A DNA stretch of 36,750 nucleotides from an uncultured Eubacteriales bacterium (GCA_900314795.1 OMWP01000017.1:1-36750), one strand, 5' to 3'; positions 15,542-23,867 are shown, numbered from the stretch's first letter. Program-made: numbers and translations. The notes: generated by a model not told the origin, from the sequence alone.

Positions 15542-17428
15542 CACGTGATGGAACGTATCCACCATGCTCTCGAGTTTCTTGACAGTTGCGTCATTATCGT
15601 TGGTCTCGACGATCTCGTGCAGTTCATCGAGCTGCTGATTCAGCTTGTCTGCATCGACGTCGATCTGATTGCCGATGAAGATCTTCTTGTTGTCGGTCTT
15701 TGTCAGACCCTCTTCGTCCATCAACAGCTCCTCATAGAGCTTCTCGCCGGGGCGCAGTCCGGTGAACTTGATCTCCACATCACGATACGGCACCTTGCCG
15801 TACATGCGGATCAGGTTCTCGGCGAGGGTCGTGATCTTGACGGGATCGCCCATATCGAGGACGAAGATCTCGCCGCCGTTGGCGATCGCACCGGCTTCCA
15901 ACACCAGCGATACCGCCTCGGGGATGGTCATGAAGTAACGGATGATGTCGGGGTGGGTGACGGTAACGGGTCTGCCCGCCTCGATCTGTCGACGGAACAG
16001 CGGGATGACGGAACCGTTTGAGCCCAGCACGTTGCCGAATCGCGTGGTGACGAATTCGGTCTTGCCGCCCTTGCGGGAATGATTCTGCACGATCATCTCA
16101 CAGCAGCGCTTGGTCGCGCCCATGACATTGGTGGGATTGACCGCCTTATCGGTGGAGATCATCACAAAGCGCTCCACCTCATATTTTTCGGCAAGGTTCA
16201 CCATGTTGAGCGTGCCGAAGATATTGTTCTTGACCGCCTCGGTCGGAGATACCTCCATCAGCGGAACATGCTTATGCGCCGCCGCATGGAACACGACCTG
16301 CGGATGATATTCGGCAAAGATGCTGTCCATCTTTGCGTAGTCGCGCACGGACGCGATCAGGGTAACGAGATTCAGGCTGTCGCCGTACTCGATGTACAGC
16401 TCCTGCTGGATATCATAGGCGTTATTCTCATAGATATCCACGATGATGATCTGTTCGGGGTTGTACTTAGCGATCTGGCGCACCAACTCGGAGCCGATGG
16501 AACCGCCGCCGCCCGTGACCATACAGATCTTGCCGTTGATAAAATCACGGATCTTCTTCTTGTTGAAGGTGATCGGCGGTCTGCCGAGCAGATCCTCGAT
16601 CTTGATGTCCTTGACCTGCGAGAGGATCTGAGTCGAATCGTCATCCTGGAACAGCTGGCTCAGATAGGGTACCGTCTTGATACGGCAGCCGGATTCGGAG
16701 CAGTAGCCCATGATGCGCTTACGCTCCTCCTCGGTGCAGGAGGGGATCGCGAAGATCACGAGGTCGATGTTGTATTGGCGGCAGACAAGCGGGATATCCT
16801 TGGTGAGTCCGACGACCTCCACACCCATCAGCTTGGTGTGATACTTGGACGGATCATCGTCCACCAGACACACCGGCAGGATCATATTGGAGGGGTTGTT
16901 CGGATCCTGCTGGGCGTATTTGATCTCCTGCAGGATCATGCGCGCGGCGTTACCGGCGCCGACGATCAGGGTGCGGTCATATTCTTCATTCTCAAATTCG
17001 CCCGCTTGGATCAGGTGCACCACCGTATTGCGGAAGGCGATGCGGAAAATGCAGATTGCCGCAATGCTCAGGATCGTGTCCAACGTCATGAACTCTACTG
17101 TCGGGGGTTTGCTCATCAGGTTCATAAACAGAAAGCTGAGTCCCAAGCCGAGCACGACTGCCAAGCCGCACAAGGCGATATCGCCCGCCTTGAGGTCGCG
17201 CCACACCTTGTTATACGCGCCGAACACAAACAGAAAAAAGAAGCAAAACAGCATGCTCATGCCGATCACACCGACAATACGGACAGGCTGTACCGCGATA
17301 CCCATCGTATTCCCTCTGGTCATAATGCCGTACCATCCCAGCAGCATATTACTGAGCAATGCCGATACCGCGATCAGCGCCGCGTCGGCAAGCATCAGAA
17401 AGATTTTTCTGACATTCATTTTCTTCAT
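15530..17428 (-). CDS. CapD/PglF-type membrane nucleotide-sugar 4,6-dehydratase/epimerase
   Basis: The 632-residue protein has four N-terminal membrane segments (about 8-28, 49-70, 84-104, 114-132). A first nucleotide-binding fold follows (LIVGAGNAARMI near 155), then a catalytic SDR domain with MVTGGGGSIGSEL (about 303-315) and STDKAVNPTNVMGATKR. This is the WbpM/PglF/CapD family, which converts UDP-GlcNAc to its 4-keto-6-deoxy form for capsule, bacillosamine or related sugars. The ATG at 17426-17428 was preferred over the in-frame TTG 6 bp upstream. The last codons and stop are in a heptamer repeat. Together with galE and the DegT aminotransferase nearby it suggests surface-glycan precursor synthesis. 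Confidence 0.92.
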   Translation of the reverse strand: MKKMNVRKIFLMLADAALIAVSALLSNMLLGWYGIMTRGNTMGIAVQPVRIVGVIGMSMLFCFFFLFVFGAYNKVWRDLKAGDIALCGLAVVLGLGLSFLFMNLMSKPPTVEFMTLDTILSIAAICIFRIAFRNTVVHLIQAGEFENEEYDRTLIVGAGNAARMILQEIKYAQQDPNNPSNMILPVCLVDDDPSKYHTKLMGVEVVGLTKDIPLVCRQYNIDLVIFAIPSCTEEERKRIMGYCSESGCRIKTVPYLSQLFQDDDSTQILSQVKDIKIEDLLGRPPITFNKKKIRDFINGKICMVTGGGGSIGSELVRQIAKYNPEQIIIVDIYENNAYDIQQELYIEYGDSLNLVTLIASVRDYAKMDSIFAEYHPQVVFHAAAHKHVPLMEVSPTEAVKNNIFGTLNMVNLAEKYEVERFVMISTDKAVNPTNVMGATKRCCEMIVQNHSRKGGKTEFVTTRFGNVLGSNGSVIPLFRRQIEAGRPVTVTHPDIIRYFMTIPEAVSLVLEAGAIANGGEIFVLDMGDPVKITTLAENLIRMYGKVPYRDVEIKFTGLRPGEKLYEELLMDEEGLTKTDNKKIFIGNQIDVDADKLNQQLDELHEIVETNDNDATVKKLESMVDTFHHVNNR

Positions 17429-17483
17429 AATCAAAACCCTTTTTTATCTAAACTATAGCCAATGCACACAATTAATCATTGTA

Positions 17484-17512
17484 ATTATACTCCACGCCGA
17501 ACAGAAAGTCAA
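17484..17512 (-). promoter_or_regulatory. Strong sigma-A promoter for the CapD-like gene
   Basis: On the minus strand TTGACT (17507-17512), a 17-bp spacer and a perfect TATAAT (17484-17489) lie about 55 bp before the ATG. Confidence 0.8.
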
Positions 17513-17570
17513 TCATTTCGCGTGATTATATGTTTGTCATTCGGCGTCAAATCCCCTTAAGGTGTTTCCT

Positions 17571-17599
17571 GCATATTCCTGTCTGCCGCTCCATATACT
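17571..17599 (+). promoter_or_regulatory. Sigma-E-like sporulation promoter for spoIIID
   Basis: GCATATT (17571-17577), a 14-bp spacer and CATATACT (17592-17599) match the known mother-cell sigma-E pattern (KMATATT, about 14 bp, CATACAxT) at all but one position. It lies about 80 bp before the spoIIID ATG. In Bacillus subtilis spoIIID is sigma-E dependent. Confidence 0.7.
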
Positions 17600-17676
17600 T
17601 TACCAGAGTTTCGTGCGGCAAGTTCATCCGACAGCATCCTGCCAATGCTTCCCGCACCACGATCAGGGAGGTTTCC

Positions 17677-17940
17677 ATGAAAGGGATCTTAGAAGACCGC
17701 GCCGTGCGGTTAGGCGAATATATCATCGAGCATCAGTCTACCGTGCGCGATACCGCGGCGGTGTTCGGCATCAGTAAATCCACCGTACATAAAGACATCA
17801 CCACACTGCTTCCCAAGCTCAACGCCGGACTGTACAGGGAGGTGCGCGCCGTGCTGGATGTCAACAAAGAAGAACGCCATCTCAGAGGCGGCGAGGCGAC
17901 GAAGCATAAGTATGAGATGATGAAGAGAATGAGGAATTAG
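17677..17940 (+). CDS. spoIIID: Sporulation transcriptional regulator SpoIIID
   Basis: This 87-residue DNA-binding protein controls the mother-cell gene programme during endospore formation. The helix-turn-helix spans about 22-45 (TVRDTAAVFGISKSTVHKDI), and the diagnostic ERHLRGGEATKHKY follows at 67-79. GGGAGG precedes the ATG at 17677; a longer frame to 17530 lacks family similarity. The protein ends soon after the conserved block (MMKRMRN), slightly shorter than the 93 residues of B. subtilis. The TAG stop is the first three bases of a heptamer repeat array, so the tail may have been replaced. It shows that the lineage has, or recently had, a sporulation pathway. Confidence 0.95.
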   Translation: MKGILEDRAVRLGEYIIEHQSTVRDTAAVFGISKSTVHKDITTLLPKLNAGLYREVRAVLDVNKEERHLRGGEATKHKYEMMKRMRN

Positions 17941-18097
17941 GAGTGAGGAGTTAGGAGTGAGGAGTGAGGAGTTGATGGAGGGCTTCGCCCTCACCCAATA
18001 TAATTGCAAGGAAACATTTCGTTGCGTTTTAATAGGAGCCAAATAAAAAACGCGATCACCCGTTTCCCGAACTCCTCACTCCTAACTCCTCACTCCT
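17938..18097. repeat. Heptamer-ended intergenic element, copy 5
   Basis: The left array is TAGGAGT, GAGGAGT, TAGGAGT, GAGGAGT, GAGGAGT (17938-17972). The right inverted array is AACTCCT, CACTCCT, AACTCCT, CACTCCT (18070-18097). A GAGGGC TTC GCCCTC hairpin is at 17978-17992, followed by an AT-rich interior. The first unit contains the spoIIID stop codon. Confidence 0.85.
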
Positions 18098-18164
18098 AAC
18101 TGAAACAACTTCTCACTACAACAGTTCCTCACCAAAGCCACTACTAACTCGTCCATTTCCCCTC

Positions 18165-18193
18165 TTTACATTCTCTATTTCAGGGTGTATAAT
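18165..18193 (+). promoter_or_regulatory. Sigma-A promoter for the DegT aminotransferase gene
   Basis: TTTACA (18165-18170), a 17-bp spacer and TATAAT (18188-18193) sit about 55 bp before the chosen ATG. Confidence 0.78.
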
Positions 18194-18248
18194 ATATTCT
18201 GTATAAATAGGGCGAACATTGTTCGCTTCCATACAGGAGATATGTCTT

Positions 18249-19460
18249 ATGATGAATATACCCTTTTCCCCTCCCGATATCGGAGAGGATGAGATCGCAG
18301 AGGTCGTAGATACCCTACGCTCCGGCTGGATCACCACCGGTCCCAAGACCAAGCTCCTCGAGCAGGAGATCGCAAAGAAATGCAATACCAAAAAGGCAGT
18401 GTGCCTGTCGAGCCAGACTGCCTGCGCGGAAATGACCCTGCGTCTGCTCGGCGTAGGCCCCGGCGACGAGGTCATCGTGCCTACCTACACCTACACCGCC
18501 TCGGCGTCGATCATCTACCATGTCGGCGCGACGCCGGTGATGATCGACTGCAAGCAGGATTCCTACGAGATGGATTATGACAAGGTGGAGGAAGCGATCA
18601 CCCCCAAGACCAAGGTCATCATCCCCGTTGATCTGGCGGGCGTGGTATGCGATTACGATCGTATCTTTGAGATCGTCGAGAAGAAGCGCGCGCTCTTCAA
18701 ACCGTCCGAGAACCCGATCCAGTTAGCGCTCGGACGCGTCATCGTCATGGCTGACGCCGCTCACGCCTTCGGAGCACAGTGGCACGGCAAGATGTGCGGC
18801 TCCATCGCCGATTTCACCAACTTCAGCTTCCATGCAGTCAAAAATATGACTACCGCCGAGGGCGGCGCCGCGACATGGCGCGAGGTTCCCGGCGTAGACA
18901 GCAACGATCTGTACAAGCAATACATGCTGATGACCCTGCACGGTCAGACCAAGGACGCCTTCACTAAGGACAAGGGTACCTCGTGGGAGTATGATGTCGT
19001 CAACACCCAGTACAAGTGTAACATGCCCGATGTGCTCGCTGCGATCGGACTGGCTCAGCTCAGGCGCTACGATCAGATGCTCAACCGCCGCCACGAGCTG
19101 ATCACCCGTTACAACAAGGCGTTCGAGGGCTTGAACATCCAGGTGCTCGACCACCGCGGCGCCGATCACCGCTCCAGCGGACACCTGTACTTCGTGCGCT
19201 TCTTAGGTAAGGACGCTGAGTTCCGCAACCGCTTCTATGATGAGATGAAGCAGCGCGGAGTAAACTGCAACGTCCACTTCAAGCCGCTGCCGATGATGAC
19301 CGCCTATAAGCAAAAGGGCTTCGACATCGTGGACTACCCCTATGCCTACAACATGCACAAGAATCAGCTGACCCTGCCTATGAACTCCGTGATGACGGAT
19401 GAAGAGGCACAGTATGTGATCGACACCTTCATCGAGGTGTACAACAAATTAACGAAATAA
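18249..19460 (+). CDS. DegT/DnrJ/EryC1/StrS-family sugar aminotransferase
   Basis: This 403-residue PLP-dependent enzyme transfers an amino group to a keto-sugar nucleotide. It has the N-terminal PFSPPDIGEDEI and SGWITTGPKT blocks, SSQTACAEMTLR, and VIVPTYTYTASA. The Asp of VMADAAHAFGA and Lys198 in FSFHAVKNMTTAEGG should carry PLP. The start at 18249 (two ATGs in tandem) follows AGGAGA at suitable spacing; the upstream in-frame ATG at 18219 lacks a site. The likely substrate is a 4-keto-6-deoxy UDP-sugar such as the product of the CapD-like protein, but this is inferred from neighbourhood. The gene has its own promoter and is separated from the dehydratase by spoIIID. Confidence 0.93.
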   Translation: MMNIPFSPPDIGEDEIAEVVDTLRSGWITTGPKTKLLEQEIAKKCNTKKAVCLSSQTACAEMTLRLLGVGPGDEVIVPTYTYTASASIIYHVGATPVMIDCKQDSYEMDYDKVEEAITPKTKVIIPVDLAGVVCDYDRIFEIVEKKRALFKPSENPIQLALGRVIVMADAAHAFGAQWHGKMCGSIADFTNFSFHAVKNMTTAEGGAATWREVPGVDSNDLYKQYMLMTLHGQTKDAFTKDKGTSWEYDVVNTQYKCNMPDVLAAIGLAQLRRYDQMLNRRHELITRYNKAFEGLNIQVLDHRGADHRSSGHLYFVRFLGKDAEFRNRFYDEMKQRGVNCNVHFKPLPMMTAYKQKGFDIVDYPYAYNMHKNQLTLPMNSVMTDEEAQYVIDTFIEVYNKLTK

Positions 19461-19568
19461 AAAGAGGCTGCATAGGCAACCGAGAACAAATCCGAACCCG
19501 GTTTTGACGGAATATTGTCATTTACAGCGTGTTCGTCTTTATCCTCGATCGTCTTAGCAGCCTCTTTT
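19460..19568. repeat. Inverted-repeat element or composite terminator after the aminotransferase gene
   Basis: Perfect 12-bp inverted ends (AAAAGAGGCTGC at 19460-19471, GCAGCCTCTTTT at 19557-19568) enclose 85 bp. The left end includes the last base of the aminotransferase stop codon. The right end resembles a terminator arm but lacks a long T run. A short minus-strand frame crosses it but has no ribosome binding site or family. It may be a small inverted-repeat element that also stops transcription. Confidence 0.5.
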
Positions 19569-19670
19569 GGAATTGAAATCAGCGAAAACACGATCTTCCT
19601 TTTTTCACTGATTTCAACCATCCCTCACCATAAATTTAAAAAAAATTCACTTTTTCAAGATTATTTATAT

Positions 19671-19676
19671 TATAAT
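19671..19676 (+). promoter_or_regulatory. Candidate -10 box for the two-component operon
   Basis: A perfect TATAAT lies 38 bp before the response regulator ATG, behind an A/T-rich stretch. A convincing -35 is missing at 17 bp (TTCACT is 19 bp away), so the call is weak. Confidence 0.35.
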
Positions 19677-19714
19677 GGTAAAGAAAGATAAAACAGAAAC
19701 CGTGAGGTAACACC

Positions 19715-20401
19715 ATGAACAATCGTAAAATCCTAATCGTAGACGACGACCAGAACATCTGCGAGCTGCTGCGCTTATACATCGAAAAGGAGGGCTACAC
19801 CACCGCGATCGCCAACGACGGTGAAGAGGCGCTGGAGCTCTTTGAGCGCGAACAACCCGCAATGGTACTGCTCGACATCATGCTGCCCAAGATGGATGGA
19901 TGGCAGGTTTGCCGAGAGATCCGCAAGACCTCCGACTGCCCCATCATCATGCTCACTGCCAAGGGCGAGGTATTCGACAAGATCCTCGGTCTGGAGTTGG
20001 GGGCAGACGACTATGTAGTCAAGCCCTTTGAGGCAAAAGAGGTCGTCGCGCGTATCCGCGCCGTCCTGCGCAGAACGGGCAACACCGAAGAAGCCGTCAA
20101 GGAGGTTCGTTGGGACAAGCTTGTCATCAACCTGACCAACTACGAGCTGATTGTCGACGGCAAACAGATCGACACCCCGCCTAAGGAGCTGGAGCTGCTG
20201 TATCATCTTGCTTCCAACCCGAACAAGGTATTCACGCGCGACCAGCTGCTCGACCAGGTCTGGGGCTTTGAATACTACGGCGACAGCCGTACCGTAGACG
20301 TACATGTGAAACGAATCAGAGAGAAAATCGACGGTGTCTCCGACAAATGGGAGCTGCGCACCGTCTGGGGAGTAGGCTATAAATTTGAAACAAAAGGCTG
20401 A
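19715..20401 (+). CDS. OmpR/PhoB-family response regulator
   Basis: This is a 228-residue two-component regulator. The receiver domain (1-118) has the acidic pocket DDD at 10-12, phospho-acceptor Asp54 in LLDIMLPKMDG, Thr81 and Lys103. The C-terminal winged helix (about 130-228) shows the PPKELELLYHLASNPNKVFTRD and SRTVDVHVKRIREKI signatures. GAGGT precedes the ATG. The kinase gene overlaps its end by 17 bp, and htrA follows, so the likely regulon concerns the cell envelope, comparable to CssRS-type systems (inference). Confidence 0.96.
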   Translation: MNNRKILIVDDDQNICELLRLYIEKEGYTTAIANDGEEALELFEREQPAMVLLDIMLPKMDGWQVCREIRKTSDCPIIMLTAKGEVFDKILGLELGADDYVVKPFEAKEVVARIRAVLRRTGNTEEAVKEVRWDKLVINLTNYELIVDGKQIDTPPKELELLYHLASNPNKVFTRDQLLDQVWGFEYYGDSRTVDVHVKRIREKIDGVSDKWELRTVWGVGYKFETKG

Positions 20402-21968
20402 CAAAGCGAACAGATCGTCCGCTTCAAACCGGGGAAAAGCACCGTACTTCCGCGTACGGCGATCCCTCTTCAAAAAATATCTGATCTTCGGCATCTCGAT
20501 CCTATTGACGAGCTTTATCGCGCTGAGTGTGACGATGTATATCTCTGTCAACCGATACTGGGAAGAACAGAAAAAGACTTCTCTGCTCGATAACGCCCAT
20601 CAGGTCGCACAGGCGATCACCTCCTATTCATCCATTATCCCGTCTGTTCATTCGCTGGTCATCGACGAGCGTTCCCTTGTCGGTATGACGGTCATCAACA
20701 TCTCTAAGGCGGTCGACGCCGATATCTTGATCACCGACAACAAAGGCGTTTGCCTGTACTGTTCGGAGGAAGGCAGCTGTGTGCACAAGAGCCACACCTT
20801 CCCCTCCAAGGTACTGCTCGAGACCACGCCGGGCGAATACTTCTCGTCGGGCACGCTGGACGGATACTATTCCGATAACCGCTACACGGCAGGCGTGCCG
20901 ATCATACTGGAATCCGACTCCGCGCCTTCGGCGTTCTGCTATGTCACCACCAAGGCGACCTTCCTTTCGGGGTTGCCGGTCACGTTCCTGCAGATCTTCC
21001 TGATCGCCGCGGGCGTGATGCTGGTCATCATCATCATCTTCGTCGCGTTCATGTCCTACAGTATGTCAAAACCGCTCAAACAGATGTCATCCGCCGCCAA
21101 GAAATTTGCTGTCGGCGATTTCTCCGTGCGCGTCAACGCCAATTCCGACGATGAGATCGGGGAGCTTGCCAACGCTTTTAACTACATGGCGGACAGCCTT
21201 GCCTCCAGCGAGGGCATGCGGCGGTCGTTCATCTCCAACGTATCGCATGAGCTCAAAACGCCGATGACGACCATCGCGGGCTTCATCGACGGCATGCTCG
21301 ACGGCACCATCCCGCCCGAGCGGCACGACCACTATATGAAGATCGTATCCACCGAGGTCAAGCGCCTGTCGCGTCTGGTGACCTCGATGCTCAACCTCTC
21401 GCGTATCGACAGAGGCGAGCTCAAGGTCAACCGTCAAAAATTCGATATGTTCTCGCTGATCATCACGATCCTCGCAAGCTACGAGCAAAAGATCATTGCG
21501 CGCAAGCTGCACATCACGGGACTCGAGGACTTTCGCAGTATCGTCGTATACGCCGACCCCGATCTGATGTATCAGGTCGTGTACAACCTGGTTGAAAACG
21601 CGGTCAAGTTCACCGATGAGGGCGGCACCATCCACTTCGGTGTGGAAGAGACCCGCTACGACGTATCCGTCAGCATCTCCAACACCGGCCCCGGCATCCC
21701 GCCGGAGGATATCCGATTTGTCTTTGACCGTTTCTATAAAACCGACAAAAGTCGCAGTATCGACAAGAAGGGCATGGGACTGGGCTTGTTCATCGCCAAG
21801 ACCATCATGCGCCTGCACGGCGGCGACATCTACGTCGACTCCCGCGTCAACGAATATACGACGTTCACCATCCGTCTGCCGAAAACCGTGCAGCAGAGCA
21901 CTGACACACAGACAAAGAAGAACCAAAAATTCGTTGAGACGACTGTTGACAACGAAACAGAAGAATAA
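20385..21968 (+). CDS. Sensor histidine kinase
   Basis: The 527-residue membrane kinase is paired with the preceding regulator. The first membrane segment is about 32-52. An extracellular sensor region spans about 53-198 and contains C123, C126 and C132, which could form a disulfide or bind metal. The second membrane segment is about 199-222, with HAMP at about 223-277. HisKA has His288 in SNVSHELKTPM. The ATPase domain shows the N box (LVENAVKFTDEGG), GPGIPPED and GMGLGLFIAK. The start is a TTG at 20385 overlapping the regulator gene; no ATG lies between it and the first membrane segment. The ligand is unknown. Confidence 0.94.
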   Translation: MKQKADKANRSSASNRGKAPYFRVRRSLFKKYLIFGISILLTSFIALSVTMYISVNRYWEEQKKTSLLDNAHQVAQAITSYSSIIPSVHSLVIDERSLVGMTVINISKAVDADILITDNKGVCLYCSEEGSCVHKSHTFPSKVLLETTPGEYFSSGTLDGYYSDNRYTAGVPIILESDSAPSAFCYVTTKATFLSGLPVTFLQIFLIAAGVMLVIIIIFVAFMSYSMSKPLKQMSSAAKKFAVGDFSVRVNANSDDEIGELANAFNYMADSLASSEGMRRSFISNVSHELKTPMTTIAGFIDGMLDGTIPPERHDHYMKIVSTEVKRLSRLVTSMLNLSRIDRGELKVNRQKFDMFSLIITILASYEQKIIARKLHITGLEDFRSIVVYADPDLMYQVVYNLVENAVKFTDEGGTIHFGVEETRYDVSVSISNTGPGIPPEDIRFVFDRFYKTDKSRSIDKKGMGLGLFIAKTIMRLHGGDIYVDSRVNEYTTFTIRLPKTVQQSTDTQTKKNQKFVETTVDNETEE

Positions 21969-22065
21969 TTCTTTTAACGAATCATAACGCAATCTACTCC
22001 ACCGCGTATCGCCCACTGCGCACGGCGACCGAATCCCATGTGGGCGGAAAGGAAAGGTATTTGAT

Positions 22066-23865
22066 ATGGAAGATTTTACTCCCAAAAAGTTTTACCATCC
22101 CGAAGAAGAGTATGAATCTTTAGAAAACGAACAGGAAAAATTCGAGGCAGCAAGAGCGAAGACTGACAACAATGCGGCATCCGACATCCCCGATGCCGAA
22201 GTGATCCCGACCGTTGCGGCAAATCAGCCCACAGAGGATCTCAAACCCGAGGCACCGGAAGTGAGCGCGACATCGCCCGAAGCCGGACAGCCGATCACTC
22301 CGACGCCTCCTACACAGCCCGCACAACAGCCGGCGGCATATCCGAACGCCGCTCCCCCCTACGGCTACTATCCCTACTATCCGCAGCCGGTGCAACAACC
22401 GATGCCATACTATTATCCGAATGCCGGATATCAGCAGGCTCCGCCGACCTATCCGCAGACGGCTCCCCAGCCCGAACAGTCTGTCCGAAACGTACAGCCC
22501 TATGCGCCGATGCCCAACCAAGCACCCGACAATCCCCAAACACTCCCGACAAATCCAAAACCGCCTAAGCAGTCCACGCCTACCGGCACCAAGGTGTTCA
22601 TCATCATCCTTTGCGCACTGCTTGCGGCAATGGTGGTAGGCTTCGGATGGTATGTCGCGGGAACCCAGCGCGGCAAGAGCGAATCCGAGAGCGAGCCCCG
22701 CTATCCCTTCTCCTTCGGAGATGACGGCGGCAGCGACAACGGCAGTGATGGTAATAAGGAAGGCAGCGGCGACTCCGAATACGGGCTCAATCCGTTCTCC
22801 TTCAATCAAAACGGCAACAATTACACCGATGTGGAGGATACCATCACCCTGATCGCCGACAACGGCGAGACACAGAAGCGTGATGACGACAATGCCGATT
22901 CTGTCGGGAAGCCCGATGAGGATGCGAAGAACATCAAGCTCGAGGATCTTCCCAAGGATAAGAGCGACGACAAATACACCACCCAGAGCGCTTATGCCGC
23001 TGTCAGCGACAGCGTCGTGACCGTGGTTTGCTTCAAGGACAAGATCACCGATGAAGAGACCGATGTGATCGCACAGGGCTCCGGCGTGATCATCTCATCG
23101 GACGGTTACCTGATCACCAACGCCCATGTCATCGGCAACAGCCGTGCCTACGCGGTCAACATCGTGATGAACAACGGCAACAAATATCAGGCAAAGATCG
23201 TCGGCTTCGATACATGGACCGATCTGGCGGTGCTCAAGATCGACGCCAAGGATCTCAAGGCAGTCACCTTCGGCGATTCCGAAAAGATCGCGATCGGCGA
23301 CGATGTGATCGCAGTCGGCAGCCCCGGCGGACAGAAGTTCCAGAATACGCTGACAAAGGGCGTTATCTCAGCCGTTGACCGTGAGCTGTCCGTCAACAAA
23401 AACGTGCGCTATATCCAGAGTGACGCCGCGATCAGCCCCGGCAGCTCGGGCGGTCCTCTGTGCAATATCTACGGTCAGGTGATCGGCATCACCACCGCCA
23501 AGGCAGTAGCCGAAAACTTTGAGAGCATGAGCTTCTCGATCCCCTCCGCGACCGTGGAACGGATCGTGGGCGATCTGATCCACTACGGCTATGTCAAGGG
23601 TCGTACCCGCATCGGCTTCTCCGGCAAGGAGATCTCCGCCGATGATATGTCGGCCTACAACGCGCCTTCCGGCGTTCTTGTCAGCAAGATCGATTCCGAA
23701 GGCTCTCTCGCGGGCACCGACATCAAAGAAGGCGACATCATCACGGAGCTGGATGGTCAGAAGGTCACCTCTTTCCAGGATATCTATGATGTTCTCGACG
23801 ACCACAAGCCCGATGATAAGATCACCATCAAAGCGAAACGACCGTCAACATCATCATTAAGATAA
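22066..23865 (+). CDS. htrA: HtrA/DegP-type membrane serine protease with PDZ domain
   Basis: The 599-residue envelope-quality protease has a long cytoplasmic N-terminal region (1-174) rich in Pro, Tyr and Gln. A membrane segment (176-198), an acidic/Gly-Ser linker, a trypsin-like domain and one PDZ domain (about 510-599) follow. The catalytic triad is His354 (TNAHVIG), Asp386 (TWTDLAVLKID) and Ser461 (ISPGSSGGPL). AAAGGAAAGG precedes the ATG, and a CGCCCAC..GTGGGCG hairpin (22009-22045) lies just upstream. It follows the kinase gene by 97 bp and probably belongs to that operon. The last residues (RPSTSSLR) do not look like a PDZ end; the +2 frame from about 23836 gives a better one, suggesting a terminal frameshift. 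Confidence 0.94.
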   Translation: MEDFTPKKFYHPEEEYESLENEQEKFEAARAKTDNNAASDIPDAEVIPTVAANQPTEDLKPEAPEVSATSPEAGQPITPTPPTQPAQQPAAYPNAAPPYGYYPYYPQPVQQPMPYYYPNAGYQQAPPTYPQTAPQPEQSVRNVQPYAPMPNQAPDNPQTLPTNPKPPKQSTPTGTKVFIIILCALLAAMVVGFGWYVAGTQRGKSESESEPRYPFSFGDDGGSDNGSDGNKEGSGDSEYGLNPFSFNQNGNNYTDVEDTITLIADNGETQKRDDDNADSVGKPDEDAKNIKLEDLPKDKSDDKYTTQSAYAAVSDSVVTVVCFKDKITDEETDVIAQGSGVIISSDGYLITNAHVIGNSRAYAVNIVMNNGNKYQAKIVGFDTWTDLAVLKIDAKDLKAVTFGDSEKIAIGDDVIAVGSPGGQKFQNTLTKGVISAVDRELSVNKNVRYIQSDAAISPGSSGGPLCNIYGQVIGITTAKAVAENFESMSFSIPSATVERIVGDLIHYGYVKGRTRIGFSGKEISADDMSAYNAPSGVLVSKIDSEGSLAGTDIKEGDIITELDGQKVTSFQDIYDVLDDHKPDDKITIKAKRPSTSSLR

Positions 23866-23867
23866 AG

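Noticed and set aside
19364-19621. 85-codon minus-strand frame across the aminotransferase 3' end
   Set aside because: No ribosome binding site, it overlaps the end of a clear gene on the other strand, and no family is recognisable.
22009-22045. Hairpin before htrA as a riboswitch
   Set aside because: A 7-bp stem with a 23-nt loop only; no conserved aptamer sequence was recognised.
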